A stretch of 45,945 nucleotides of DNA, taken from assembly GCA_017469745.1 (NCBI GenBank), contig JAFUFS010000037.1, positions 1 to 45,945 of the forward strand, written 5' to 3'. Below, piece by piece: positions 30,120-38,761 of the stretch. This stretch comes from Bacteroidales bacterium. GTDB taxonomy: Bacteria > Bacteroidota > Bacteroidia > Bacteroidales > UBA932. Each line of letters starts with the position of its first letter. Position 1 is the first letter of the stretch. The notes under the pieces were generated by a model. The model was not told where the DNA came from. It searched no databases and saw only the letters and a list, made by a program, of their open reading frames with translations. Both the position numbers and the translations under genes were made by a program.

Positions 30120-31943
30120 ATGACGAACATGAAAAAGATATTTTTCCTTCTAATCGGAGCCGGCCTGATGTTTACGGCCTGCAACTTGTCGGAAGAACCC
30201 ATATCCCAGCTTGGTAAGGAAGCAATCTTCAGTTCGGAATCCGGACTTGCGACATATTCATGGTCATTCTACAATGCCATTCCGTCTGGAAGTGACCAGC
30301 ACGCCATCGAGCAGACCCTGGTCGATTATCTGGGAGGAACCAGCATCAACGCTTACCTGCGCAAGGGTGCTTACAACTCCGAGAACAGCAGCGGTTGGAC
30401 TTGGACTACTTTACGTAACGTAAACTGGTTCATCCAGAACTGCGAGAATGCAACCGTCGACGAATCAATCAAGAACGACTATCTGGGCCTTGCTCGTTTC
30501 TTCCGTGCCTATTTCTACTATGGAATGGTCCGCAGGTTCGGAGACGTCCCGTGGATCGATCATGCACTGGATGTCGATGAAACTGATGCTCTCATGGCAC
30601 CCAGGGATTCCAGGGAAGTCGTGATGGAGAATGTGTGGAAGGATCTGGAGTTTGCTGAGCAGAACATCACCCGTACAAAGGACAACACTTGCTCCCTCGT
30701 GACCAAGTGGGTCGCATACGCATTTGCTTCACGTGTCGCCCTCTTCGAGGGAACATACCGTAAGTACCACAACCTCAATCTCACCACTTCTGCCCAGACT
30801 TGGTTGGAGAGGTCCGCTGCTGCAGCAAAGTACGTGATGGACAATTCAGGTTACAAGCTTCACACCGGCAACGCCAAGACAGCCTATCGTGACCTCTTTG
30901 TCAACACTGATCCCAAGACTGATGAGATCATGATGGCAATCATAAGCAGCAATGAGCTTTCAGTCCTGCACAATGCCAACTGGATCTGGACCTCGGCTAC
31001 CTATGGTACCGCTGCCAATTTCATCCGCCCGTTCATCTGCACCTTCCTGCAGGCCGACGGAACACCCTACACCGACCGTGAAGGATGGGAGACCGAAACC
31101 TTCTTCGAGGAATGCCAGAACAGGGATGCCCGTCTTGCACAGATCATCCGTACTCCTGGTTACACCCGTGAAGGCAAGAAAGCCCTCCCTGAGTACAAGG
31201 CTTACGCCCGTCTAGGCTATCAGCCTATCAAGCTCTGTGTGGATGAGACCTATGGCGATGAGAAGGCCCTCAACACCAATGCACTTTCTCTCTTCCGTTA
31301 TGGAGAGATCCTGCTAAACTACGCAGAAGCCAAGGCTGAACTGGGCACTCTCAGTGATTCCGACTGGGCTGCGACTATCGGTGCCCTGCGTGCCCGTGCC
31401 GGCATCACAGGCGGTCTTACTGCCAAGCCTACAAAGGTTGACCAGTGGTTCCAGTCCACCTATTTCCCTGGCGTTACCGATCCTTCCATCCTTGAGATCC
31501 GTCGTGAGAGGGCGATCGAGCTTTGCCTCGAGGGCTTCCGTTTCGATGACCTTCGCCGCTGGGCTGCCGGTAACCTTCTTACCATGAGTTACACAGGTAT
31601 CTATGTTCCCGTGATCGACGAACCTCTGGACATGGACAACGACGGTGAGCCGGATGTGATCTTCTACACCAGCGATGAGAGCCGCAAGGCCGCTCAGGCC
31701 ATGCCGGGTGGAAAGGATTGCCAGGTACGTCTTGTCTCCGCTGATCCTACTTCTCCCAACGTACAGATCCATCCTGCACCAGGAGGCGGTTACTACCTTG
31801 CATGGGACACCCAGGAGGACAATGTCCGCGTCTTCGGCAAAAAGCAGTATCTCTATCCGATCCCTGCTCTTGCCATGGTCAAGAACCCTAACATCACCCA
31901 GAATCCTGGTTGGGACAATAATGCCTCCAACGATGGCTATTAG
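30120..31943 (+). CDS. SusD-like nutrient-binding lipoprotein
   Basis: 607 residues with a lipobox (LMFTAC); the start may be ATG 30120 or ATG 30129, the latter giving the tidier MKKIFFLLIGAG signal. The helical TPR-like SusD fold is indicated by LGLARFFRAYFYYGMVRRFGDVPWI, LFRYGEILLNYAEAKAELG, IRRERAIELCLEGFRFDDLRRW and the ending LYPIPALAMVKNPNITQNPGW. It is the hinged lid of the SusC transporter on the cell surface. A strong terminator follows 20 bases after the stop. Confidence 0.96.
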   Translation: MTNMKKIFFLLIGAGLMFTACNLSEEPISQLGKEAIFSSESGLATYSWSFYNAIPSGSDQHAIEQTLVDYLGGTSINAYLRKGAYNSENSSGWTWTTLRNVNWFIQNCENATVDESIKNDYLGLARFFRAYFYYGMVRRFGDVPWIDHALDVDETDALMAPRDSREVVMENVWKDLEFAEQNITRTKDNTCSLVTKWVAYAFASRVALFEGTYRKYHNLNLTTSAQTWLERSAAAAKYVMDNSGYKLHTGNAKTAYRDLFVNTDPKTDEIMMAIISSNELSVLHNANWIWTSATYGTAANFIRPFICTFLQADGTPYTDREGWETETFFEECQNRDARLAQIIRTPGYTREGKKALPEYKAYARLGYQPIKLCVDETYGDEKALNTNALSLFRYGEILLNYAEAKAELGTLSDSDWAATIGALRARAGITGGLTAKPTKVDQWFQSTYFPGVTDPSILEIRRERAIELCLEGFRFDDLRRWAAGNLLTMSYTGIYVPVIDEPLDMDNDGEPDVIFYTSDESRKAAQAMPGGKDCQVRLVSADPTSPNVQIHPAPGGGYYLAWDTQEDNVRVFGKKQYLYPIPALAMVKNPNITQNPGWDNNASNDGY

Positions 31944-31964
31944 TGTCCTGAACCTATAGTTTTC

Positions 31965-31999
31965 AAGGCAGGAGCGAGAACTCCGCTCCTGCCTTTTTT
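31965..31999 (+). terminator. Strong intrinsic terminator after susD
   Basis: AAGGCAGGAGCG (31965-31976) pairs perfectly with CGCTCCTGCCTT (31984-31995), loop seven bases, ending in six T residues (31994-31999). It stands 21 bases after the susD stop and 14 bases before the next start, with no consensus promoter recognisable between, so downstream genes may depend on partial readthrough. Confidence 0.85.
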
Positions 32000-32013
32000 A
32001 ATAATTGCGGAAC

Positions 32014-32865
32014 ATGATAAGAAAGCTCCTTTTGATTCCATCCCTGGTAGTTGTGCTGATGGGATGCGCATCCCTGGGCGGAAGCAGGGTCGAACCGGTG
32101 GGAAAGTCTGAAGAGACCACACCCGGGATTCCGGACTACTCCAAGGCGAAGGGTTCGATACGCCTGATGACCTACAACGTTGGAGTGTTCGGGAAATACC
32201 TTGACAACAGCGTACCCCTTGTCGCAGACCTTATCAAGGAAGCCAAGCCTGACATCGTCGGACTCAACGAACTTGACAGCTGCAACAGGAGACATTCGGC
32301 CTACCAGCTGGAAGAACTCAATTCGTGCCTGGGCAAAGGTTGGAACTTCGTTTTCCAGTCCATGTTTCCCTATCAGGAGGGCGGTTATGGAATCGGTGTT
32401 GAGACCACGCACAAGATCTTGGGTACCAAGAGCTATGACATCCCTAAAACTCCAGGTGTCAAGCACATGGGACTCCTCGCGGTCGAGACCAAGGACTTCG
32501 TCTTCATGTCCACCCATTTGAATGTGACCGGCTCGGTTTCCCTCGAGCAGGCCAAACTTATAAATGAATATGTCAGGAAGGACTACTGGGGCAAAGGCAA
32601 GCCAGTATTCCTTGCGGGAGACATGAATTCCCGCCCAGGCAGTGCTACTATTGCTGAGCTTGAGCGCTATTGGACCGTCATCAGCGCGAATGAGCCCACG
32701 TACCCTTCAACGGCGCCTGAAAGGTGCATCGACTATGTCCTCATTCTCAACAATATTCCGAAGTATATGGTCGTGAAGTCTTCTGCCTGCACCGGATTCA
32801 AGAGCGGCGACGTGAAAGTCGCTTCCGACCATATTCCAATCTTTGTCGATGTAATACTTCCATGA
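32014..32865 (+). CDS. Endonuclease/exonuclease/phosphatase-family lipoprotein
   Basis: 283 residues from ATG 32014, which opens a lipoprotein signal (MIRKLLLIPSLVVVLMGC). The EEP fold is shown by LMTYNVG, PDIVGLNELDS (metal Glu), the HLNVTG segment, LAGDMNSRPGS (Asp/Asn) and VASDHIPIFVDV (catalytic His). Such membrane-anchored periplasmic or surface EEP proteins in sugar loci are often phosphodiesterases or phosphatases; the substrate is unknown. Its stop overlaps the NamZ start as ATGA. Confidence 0.85.
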   Translation: MIRKLLLIPSLVVVLMGCASLGGSRVEPVGKSEETTPGIPDYSKAKGSIRLMTYNVGVFGKYLDNSVPLVADLIKEAKPDIVGLNELDSCNRRHSAYQLEELNSCLGKGWNFVFQSMFPYQEGGYGIGVETTHKILGTKSYDIPKTPGVKHMGLLAVETKDFVFMSTHLNVTGSVSLEQAKLINEYVRKDYWGKGKPVFLAGDMNSRPGSATIAELERYWTVISANEPTYPSTAPERCIDYVLILNNIPKYMVVKSSACTGFKSGDVKVASDHIPIFVDVILP

Positions 32866-34166
32866 GAAGGATCCTGAACGCGGTTATTGCTTTATGTGCA
32901 TTCCTGATGGTTCTTCCGGGATGCGGAAGTCCCACCCATGAAGGCGTCGTGCTGGGCGATGAACGACTGGAGTCCTATCTTCCCCGCATTGAAGGGAAAC
33001 GTGTCGCCATCCTGAGCAACCAGAGTGGAATCGTCGGTGACGTGGTTGACGGGAAACCCTCCCGCAAGGAAGTCACAGCTGAAAGCATAGATGAACCCTT
33101 CCTCCCGTTCGGCAGCCCTTCATTGGGGCCTCATCTCCTGGATGTACTGCTGGAGAAAGGTGTGGATGTCAAGGCTGTCTTTTCTCCTGAGCATGGTTTC
33201 CGCGGACTTGCCGATCCTGGTGAACTTGTCGGAGACGACCGAGATGCAAAGACCGGGGTCCCGGTAATTTCACTTTACAAGGGTGGAACTATGTCCATCC
33301 CTGACGAAGTCCTGGATTCCTTCGACGTGCTTGTGGTGGACATCCAGGATGTCGGGCTCCGCTTCTACACCTACTACATTACCCTTCAGGATATTATGGC
33401 AATCTGCGCCGCCTCTGGCAAGGAAGTCATGGTACTTGACAGGCCGAATCCCAATGGTTTCATTGTCGAGGGAGACATCCTGGAGAAGCAGTACTATTCC
33501 AGCATAGGGAGCATCCCGGTCCCTACCGTCCACGGGATGACTCTCGGAGAGCTTGCCCTTATGATGAACTCGGAGGGCTGGCTCAAGGACGGACTCAAGT
33601 GCAAGCTCGAAGTCATTCCATGTCTCGGCTACACTCACAAGACCCTTTACAGCCTGATACTTCCTCCTTCCCCTAATCTCAAGACGATGCGCAGCATCTA
33701 TCTCTACAGTACGACCTGCCTCTTCGCAGGTACGGTCGTTTCAGAGGGGAGAGGCACGGGATTCCCGTTTGAAGTTTACGGTCATCCTGACATGACTGGC
33801 CAACCATTTTCCTTTACCCCTGAGAGCATCCCCGGAGCAACCAAGCCCCGTTTCATGGGACAGACCTGCCATGGCAGGGACCTCAGGGACATCCCGCTGG
33901 ACACTCTTCTTGCCCGCGGGATGGATTTCAGGTATGTCATTGACTCCTACCGCAACCTCGGTCTCGGCGATTCCTATTTCAGCAAAGATTCCCTTGGAGA
34001 CCACTTCGAGTTGCTTACAGGATCCCGGAGGGTTCGCGAGGAAATCGAAAATGCAGGTCCTGGAGAGACTCCCGAAGCTCTTTCCGCCAGGATCAAGGCC
34101 GGCTGGGCTGATGAAGTCGCTGCTTTCAAGACGCTGAGGCAGAAGTACTTGCTTTACGATGAATAA
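32862..34166 (+). CDS. namZ: Exo-beta-N-acetylmuramidase NamZ (DUF1343, GH171) lipoprotein
   Basis: 434 residues from ATG 32862 (ATGA overlap), with lipobox VLPGC. DUF1343 hallmarks are all present: RVAILSNQSGIVG, KAVFSPEHGFRG, VPVISLYKG, LVVDIQDVGLRFYTYYITL, MVLDRPNPNG, PTVHGMTLGELALMMN and YLYSTTCLFAGTVVSEGRGT. The Bacillus (YbbC) and Tannerella members release MurNAc from the non-reducing end of peptidoglycan fragments and are classed GH171. Here a MurT-like symporter, a MurK-like kinase and MurQ follow in the same direction, a matching pathway for MurNAc. The position of the lipid anchor (periplasm or surface) is not determined. Confidence 0.9.
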   Translation: MRRILNAVIALCAFLMVLPGCGSPTHEGVVLGDERLESYLPRIEGKRVAILSNQSGIVGDVVDGKPSRKEVTAESIDEPFLPFGSPSLGPHLLDVLLEKGVDVKAVFSPEHGFRGLADPGELVGDDRDAKTGVPVISLYKGGTMSIPDEVLDSFDVLVVDIQDVGLRFYTYYITLQDIMAICAASGKEVMVLDRPNPNGFIVEGDILEKQYYSSIGSIPVPTVHGMTLGELALMMNSEGWLKDGLKCKLEVIPCLGYTHKTLYSLILPPSPNLKTMRSIYLYSTTCLFAGTVVSEGRGTGFPFEVYGHPDMTGQPFSFTPESIPGATKPRFMGQTCHGRDLRDIPLDTLLARGMDFRYVIDSYRNLGLGDSYFSKDSLGDHFELLTGSRRVREEIENAGPGETPEALSARIKAGWADEVAAFKTLRQKYLLYDE

Positions 34167-34183
34167 AGAATAACGACTGTTTT

Positions 34184-36418
34184 ATGAAAAAGATATTGAT
34201 ATTCCTCTGTGCGGCGCTTCTTATAGGACCGTCGGGATGCTCAAGATCCTCCTTGGTTGAGATCGGCAACGACTGCGCTTCACTTGGATTCGACCGGCAG
34301 ACCGGCAGACTGGTTTCTTTCGTGGAGAAAAGCCACTCCCGCGAATTCATCGACCCTTCTGCCGTCACCAGTCTTCCCTGGAGGCTTGACCCGGCAGAAC
34401 CAGGTAGCTTCGACCAGGAAACTGGGTACAAGGTCACCTTCAGGAAACATGGCCGGGATTGCATCGATATATTCTGGGAATATGGAGGCGAATCCCCATT
34501 GGAGGTGAAGATGACGGTTTCACTGGAGAAGGATCGTCCGCTCTCTCATTGGAGGGCCTCTTTCAAAGGATTGCAAGCAATATGCAGTGACGGCGTGACC
34601 TATCCAGTAGTGTCCGGATTGAGGGAATATGCGAACGCCGACCTCGTCCTTCCCACCTGGCTCGGAATCCTTACCCATGACCCTGCCGAGGGAGCAACCG
34701 CCGAAAAGCCGGCAAGATATTCACGATCCTTCCCGGGCAGCTCCATGCAGCTCATGGCTTTGTACGACAGGGAAGAATTGAAGAACGGACTTTACTTCTC
34801 CAGCCAGGACACAACGTCGATGTCGAAGACAATGGTCGTGTCATTCGTTCCCGGTTCGGTTGAATTCAAGGCCACCTGCCGTGTCCCCGACAAGACCGAG
34901 ACGGATTGTTTCTCTCCAGGCTACGATGTCGTTGTCGGCTCATTCGACGGAGACTGGGTGGCCGCATCGGCTGTCTACAGAACCTGGGCAGTAGAACAGA
35001 AATTCTGTAGGGAGAGTCGTTTCCGTAATGGTGATTGCCCATCCTGGCTGCCAGAGACGGCTTTCTGGATCTGGAACCGCGGCCGTTCCGAGAATGTCCT
35101 CAAGGAGGCCGAAGACATCCAGGCCCGTCTCAGCCTTCCGGTCAATGCCTACTGGCATTGGTGGCACGGCTGTCCCTATGATGAAGGTTTCCCTGAATAC
35201 GTACCCCCGAAGGAGGGCCGGGAATCTTTCATAAAGGCGGTGGAACATGCTCATAAGCAGGGAATTCACAGCCTTGTGTACATGAATTCCTATCAATGGG
35301 GAGACTCGACCGAAAGCTGGAAGGAAGAGGGGGCTGAGGAATATGCGGCCAGAAAGGAAGACGGAAGCACCTACAGGCATGTCTATGAGATATTCTCAGG
35401 CAACGGGCTCACTCCCATGTGCATGGCCACCCAGTTCTGGAGGGACAACTATTCATCACTGTGCGACACTGTCGTGAACCATTACCATGTGGACGGAGTT
35501 TACATGGACCAGGCCTGCAACAGCATGCCGTGCTACGATCCTGATCATGGCCACACCCTCGGAGGTGGTAATTACTGGCGGGAAGGCTTCGGAAAGCTTA
35601 CCGACCAGATCAGGGGCACTTTCGCCGAAGGTTCCGATGCGATTCTTGCCGGAGAAGGCTCTGCTGAAGACTGGCTCCCTGTCCTGGATGATTTCCTGAC
35701 TCTTCAACCTTCCCATGAACGCTATTCGGGAGTGGGCAAGAGCGAACCTGTTCCTCTGTTCCAGGCCGTCTATCATGATTATGCGATGACTTATGGCAGT
35801 TATTCCTCATTGGTCTATCCTCCTTACGATGAGTTGTGGCCGAAGGAATTCTATCCTTCCAATGCTGAGACCTTGCTTCCCGAGGAGTTCAACATGCAGT
35901 TCAGGATGGAGCAGGCCAGATCCTTCACATGGGGAATGCAGCCCACCCTTGCGAATTACCATTCCTTCCTGTTCGAAAAGAGGAAAAGCGAGATGGAGTT
36001 TCTCGTGGATCTTATCAGGACCCGCTACAATGCCCTTGACTATCTGCTCTATGGACGTTTTATCGGTATCCCTGCATTGGATTCAGAAGAGATCACCATC
36101 CCGATTTCAAAAGTCAGCATCTACGCCGGCCGGAAGGGAGACACTGTGACAAGGTACGAAAAAACAATAAAGACCCTTTTCTCCAGTGCCTGGCTCACTA
36201 AGGAGGGGAGTCTGGGAATCGCAGTGTCCAACATCCTGGACACTCCTGCGGAGGTCGATCTGGAGATAGATCCCGAGCAATATGGAATCCCTTCGACTGG
36301 ATCCATCAACATGATAACTTCAGAGGGAAAGAAGTCTTGCGGAAGCTATTCCGGCAAGGGAGAATTCCATTTCCGGTTCCCCGCCAGGAGCAGTTGCGTG
36401 ATAGAATTTGCGAAATAA
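34184..36418 (+). CDS. DUF6259 glycoside-hydrolase-like lipoprotein
   Basis: 744 residues with lipobox IGPSGC. An N-terminal beta-rich domain (about 25-270, with YANADLVLPTWLG) precedes a TIM barrel (about 280-620): AFWIWNRGRSENVLKEAE, PVNAYWHWW, VDGVYMDQACN with Asp442, and ILAGEGSAEDW with Glu491, the likely catalytic pair. A small C-terminal beta domain follows. The family resembles GH101/GH36-like retaining enzymes, but I know of no activity. It lies 17 bases after namZ and 18 before the symporter, so it should act on the same cell-wall or glycoprotein glycan (inference). Confidence 0.75.
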   Translation: MKKILIFLCAALLIGPSGCSRSSLVEIGNDCASLGFDRQTGRLVSFVEKSHSREFIDPSAVTSLPWRLDPAEPGSFDQETGYKVTFRKHGRDCIDIFWEYGGESPLEVKMTVSLEKDRPLSHWRASFKGLQAICSDGVTYPVVSGLREYANADLVLPTWLGILTHDPAEGATAEKPARYSRSFPGSSMQLMALYDREELKNGLYFSSQDTTSMSKTMVVSFVPGSVEFKATCRVPDKTETDCFSPGYDVVVGSFDGDWVAASAVYRTWAVEQKFCRESRFRNGDCPSWLPETAFWIWNRGRSENVLKEAEDIQARLSLPVNAYWHWWHGCPYDEGFPEYVPPKEGRESFIKAVEHAHKQGIHSLVYMNSYQWGDSTESWKEEGAEEYAARKEDGSTYRHVYEIFSGNGLTPMCMATQFWRDNYSSLCDTVVNHYHVDGVYMDQACNSMPCYDPDHGHTLGGGNYWREGFGKLTDQIRGTFAEGSDAILAGEGSAEDWLPVLDDFLTLQPSHERYSGVGKSEPVPLFQAVYHDYAMTYGSYSSLVYPPYDELWPKEFYPSNAETLLPEEFNMQFRMEQARSFTWGMQPTLANYHSFLFEKRKSEMEFLVDLIRTRYNALDYLLYGRFIGIPALDSEEITIPISKVSIYAGRKGDTVTRYEKTIKTLFSSAWLTKEGSLGIAVSNILDTPAEVDLEIDPEQYGIPSTGSINMITSEGKKSCGSYSGKGEFHFRFPARSSCVIEFAK

Positions 36419-36436
36419 TAACTATATTCATCTGAT

Positions 36437-37888
36437 ATGAGTACAACGGTAATAATCATTACGGTCTGCGCCTACCTGCTGTTCATGTTCGGAATAGCAT
36501 GGCTGGCAGGGGCCAAGAGCGACAATTCGGCATTTTTCAGCGGTTCAAGGAAGTCAAAGTGGTACATAGCCGCCCTGGCAATGATCGGGGCCCCAATGTC
36601 CGGGGTAACCTTCGTTTCGGTCCCGGGAATGGTCGCTGCGAGCAGTTTTGCCTACCTTCAGATGTGTGTCGGCTTTGTGGCAGGTTACCTTGTAATTTCC
36701 TTTGTCCTCATCCCGCTTTTCTACAAGCTCAATGTAGTCTCGATCTATCAGTACCTTGAGAATCGTTTCGGAGCTGCATCCTACAAGACAGGAGCCTGGT
36801 TCTTCTTCATTTCGAAGATGCTTGGAGCGTCCGTGCGCTTCTTCCTGGTATGCCTGGTGCTTCAGCTGCTCATCTTCGATCCGCTCGGCCTTCCGTTCAT
36901 CCTTAACGTGATCATTTCAGTGCTGATCGTCTTTGCCTACACCTTCACAGGTGGTGTGAAGACGGTCATCTGGACGGATTCCTTCAGGACCCTGTGCATG
37001 ATCATGGCGGTAGTTCTGGGAATAGTCTTTATCTCCAAGAGCATGGGGATGGACTTCGGCGGACTCGTGGCTTCGATAAAGGGCAGCGAGATGTCCAGGG
37101 TCTTCTTCTTCGACGACGTGAAGGAGTCCATGTATTTCTGGAAACAGTTCCTCGGCGGACTGTTCACGGCCGTGGCCATGACTGGCCTTGACCAGGACAT
37201 GATGCAGAGGCCTCTGAGCTGCAAGGACCCGAGGGACAGCCGCAAGAATATGATTACCAGCGGAATCCTTCAGGTCTTCGTGGTCTTCCTCTTCCTTTGC
37301 CTGGGAGTCTTGCTCTACCAGTTCGCCGCAGCAAACGGAATCGGTGAAACCGGTGACAAGATCTTCGCTGCCGTCGCAACTTCAGGCCTCCTTCCCGGGA
37401 TAGTGGGAATTCTGTTCATCATCGGACTCGTGGCCAGCGCCTACGGCGCCGGAGGATCGGCTCTAACTTCGCTTACTACTTCTTTCACCGTAGACATCTT
37501 GGGTGCTATGAAGCACGGAGAGGCCAAGCTGACCCGGACCCGCAAGATCGTCCACGTCGGTATGGCAGTACTGATGGCAATAGTGATCATTGTGTTCAAC
37601 AAGCTGTCCAACACGAGTGCAATCAACGCGGTCTACACCTTGGCAAGCTACACCTACGGTCCCATCCTCGGAATGTTCGCCTTCGGACTTGCCTGCAAGA
37701 AGAAGGTCAAGGACAAGTACGTGCCCCTGGTGACCATCCTTGCCCCTATCCTCTGCCTTATCCTCCAGCTGAATTCCGACAGATGGTTCGGCGGATACAA
37801 GTTCAGCTATGAGATATTGCTTATCAATGCCGTTTTTGTTATTTTTGGCTTATTCTGCCTTATAAAAAAGAAAGAGAATAACGAATGA
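36437..37888 (+). CDS. Sodium/solute symporter (SSS), MurT-like MurNAc transporter
   Basis: 483 residues with about 13 membrane helices, a standard SSS (LeuT-fold) member. Family signs are the N-terminal SDNSAFFSGSRKSKWYIAALAMIG, the sodium-site segment MSGVTFVSVPGMV and GLVASAYGAGGSALTSLTTSF. In Tannerella forsythia an inner-membrane transporter encoded with murK and murQ (MurT) imports MurNAc, and this gene holds the same place: it overlaps the kinase start by ATGA (37885-37888). Substrate assignment rests on that context. Confidence 0.85.
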   Translation: MSTTVIIITVCAYLLFMFGIAWLAGAKSDNSAFFSGSRKSKWYIAALAMIGAPMSGVTFVSVPGMVAASSFAYLQMCVGFVAGYLVISFVLIPLFYKLNVVSIYQYLENRFGAASYKTGAWFFFISKMLGASVRFFLVCLVLQLLIFDPLGLPFILNVIISVLIVFAYTFTGGVKTVIWTDSFRTLCMIMAVVLGIVFISKSMGMDFGGLVASIKGSEMSRVFFFDDVKESMYFWKQFLGGLFTAVAMTGLDQDMMQRPLSCKDPRDSRKNMITSGILQVFVVFLFLCLGVLLYQFAAANGIGETGDKIFAAVATSGLLPGIVGILFIIGLVASAYGAGGSALTSLTTSFTVDILGAMKHGEAKLTRTRKIVHVGMAVLMAIVIIVFNKLSNTSAINAVYTLASYTYGPILGMFAFGLACKKKVKDKYVPLVTILAPILCLILQLNSDRWFGGYKFSYEILLINAVFVIFGLFCLIKKKENNE

Positions 37889-38760
37889 TACTGATCGTTG
37901 AGAGTGGGGCCACGAAGACCGACTGGCGGGTGGTTTCCCCTTACAGGGAGCCTTTTATGGTCAAGACAGCGGGGATGAACCTTGCTTCCGTGTCGGATGT
38001 GGCTGTCGAATCTGCTGCGCACGAGGCTGTCGAAGCTCTTTCCTCCGCCGGGATCGCCGGAATGGTCGATGAGATACACTTTTATGCAGCCGGACTCATC
38101 CCGACCGGCCGCGAAGAGCCTGTCCCATCGCAGGCAGCAGGTCTGGATAAAGTGCTGCGCACGGTTTTCACTGATGCCGTCATTGAATATACTTCCGACA
38201 CCATGGCTGCCGCCAGGTCTGTCTGCGGGCATAAACCTGGAGTCGCAGCGATCCTGGGTACCGGATCCAACAGCTGTCTTTTCGACGGTGAGAGGATAGT
38301 CAAGAACGTCCGCTCCGGAGGCTTCATCCTCGGTGACGAGGGCGGAGCCACGAGGCTCGGAAAGCTGTTCATGTCCGATTTCCTGAAGGGACTCGTGCCC
38401 GAACCGGTGTCCGGAGAATTCGAAAGGGATTTCGAGGTTGACTACATGACCGTGGTCCGGAACGTCTACAAAGGTGACGCTCCGTCGGGTTATCTCGGAT
38501 CCTTCGCCCCGTGGATCCTGGAAAGTTATTCCTCCTCTGAATATGTTAGGAAGCTGGTAGAGAGCAACTTCCGCGACTTTTTCGAAAGGGCCCTGCTGCA
38601 ATACGACGTAGCGTCCCACCCCGTCGGAGTAGTCGGAGGCTTCGGCTATGCATGCAGGGAGATTCTCAAGTCTGTCGCGGCTCCTTATGGAATCAGGTTC
38701 GGCAGCATAATACCTGCACCGATGGAAGGACTCGTGGATTATCATCTGGGGAGGATTTGA
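37885..38760 (+). CDS. murK: BadF/BadG-type sugar kinase, MurK-like
   Basis: 291 residues, ASKHA fold. Phosphate-1 loop ESGATKTDW near the start, phosphate-2 ILGTGSNSC at about 130-138, and GFILGDEGGATRLGK are signatures of the N-acetylglucosamine/N-acetylmuramic acid kinases in this family. MurK of Tannerella phosphorylates MurNAc at O6. Placement between a MurT-like symporter (four-base overlap) and murQ (one base gap) supports MurNAc as substrate, though GlcNAc remains possible. Cytoplasmic. Confidence 0.85.
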   Translation: MILIVESGATKTDWRVVSPYREPFMVKTAGMNLASVSDVAVESAAHEAVEALSSAGIAGMVDEIHFYAAGLIPTGREEPVPSQAAGLDKVLRTVFTDAVIEYTSDTMAAARSVCGHKPGVAAILGTGSNSCLFDGERIVKNVRSGGFILGDEGGATRLGKLFMSDFLKGLVPEPVSGEFERDFEVDYMTVVRNVYKGDAPSGYLGSFAPWILESYSSSEYVRKLVESNFRDFFERALLQYDVASHPVGVVGGFGYACREILKSVAAPYGIRFGSIIPAPMEGLVDYHLGRI

Positions 38761-38761
38761 C

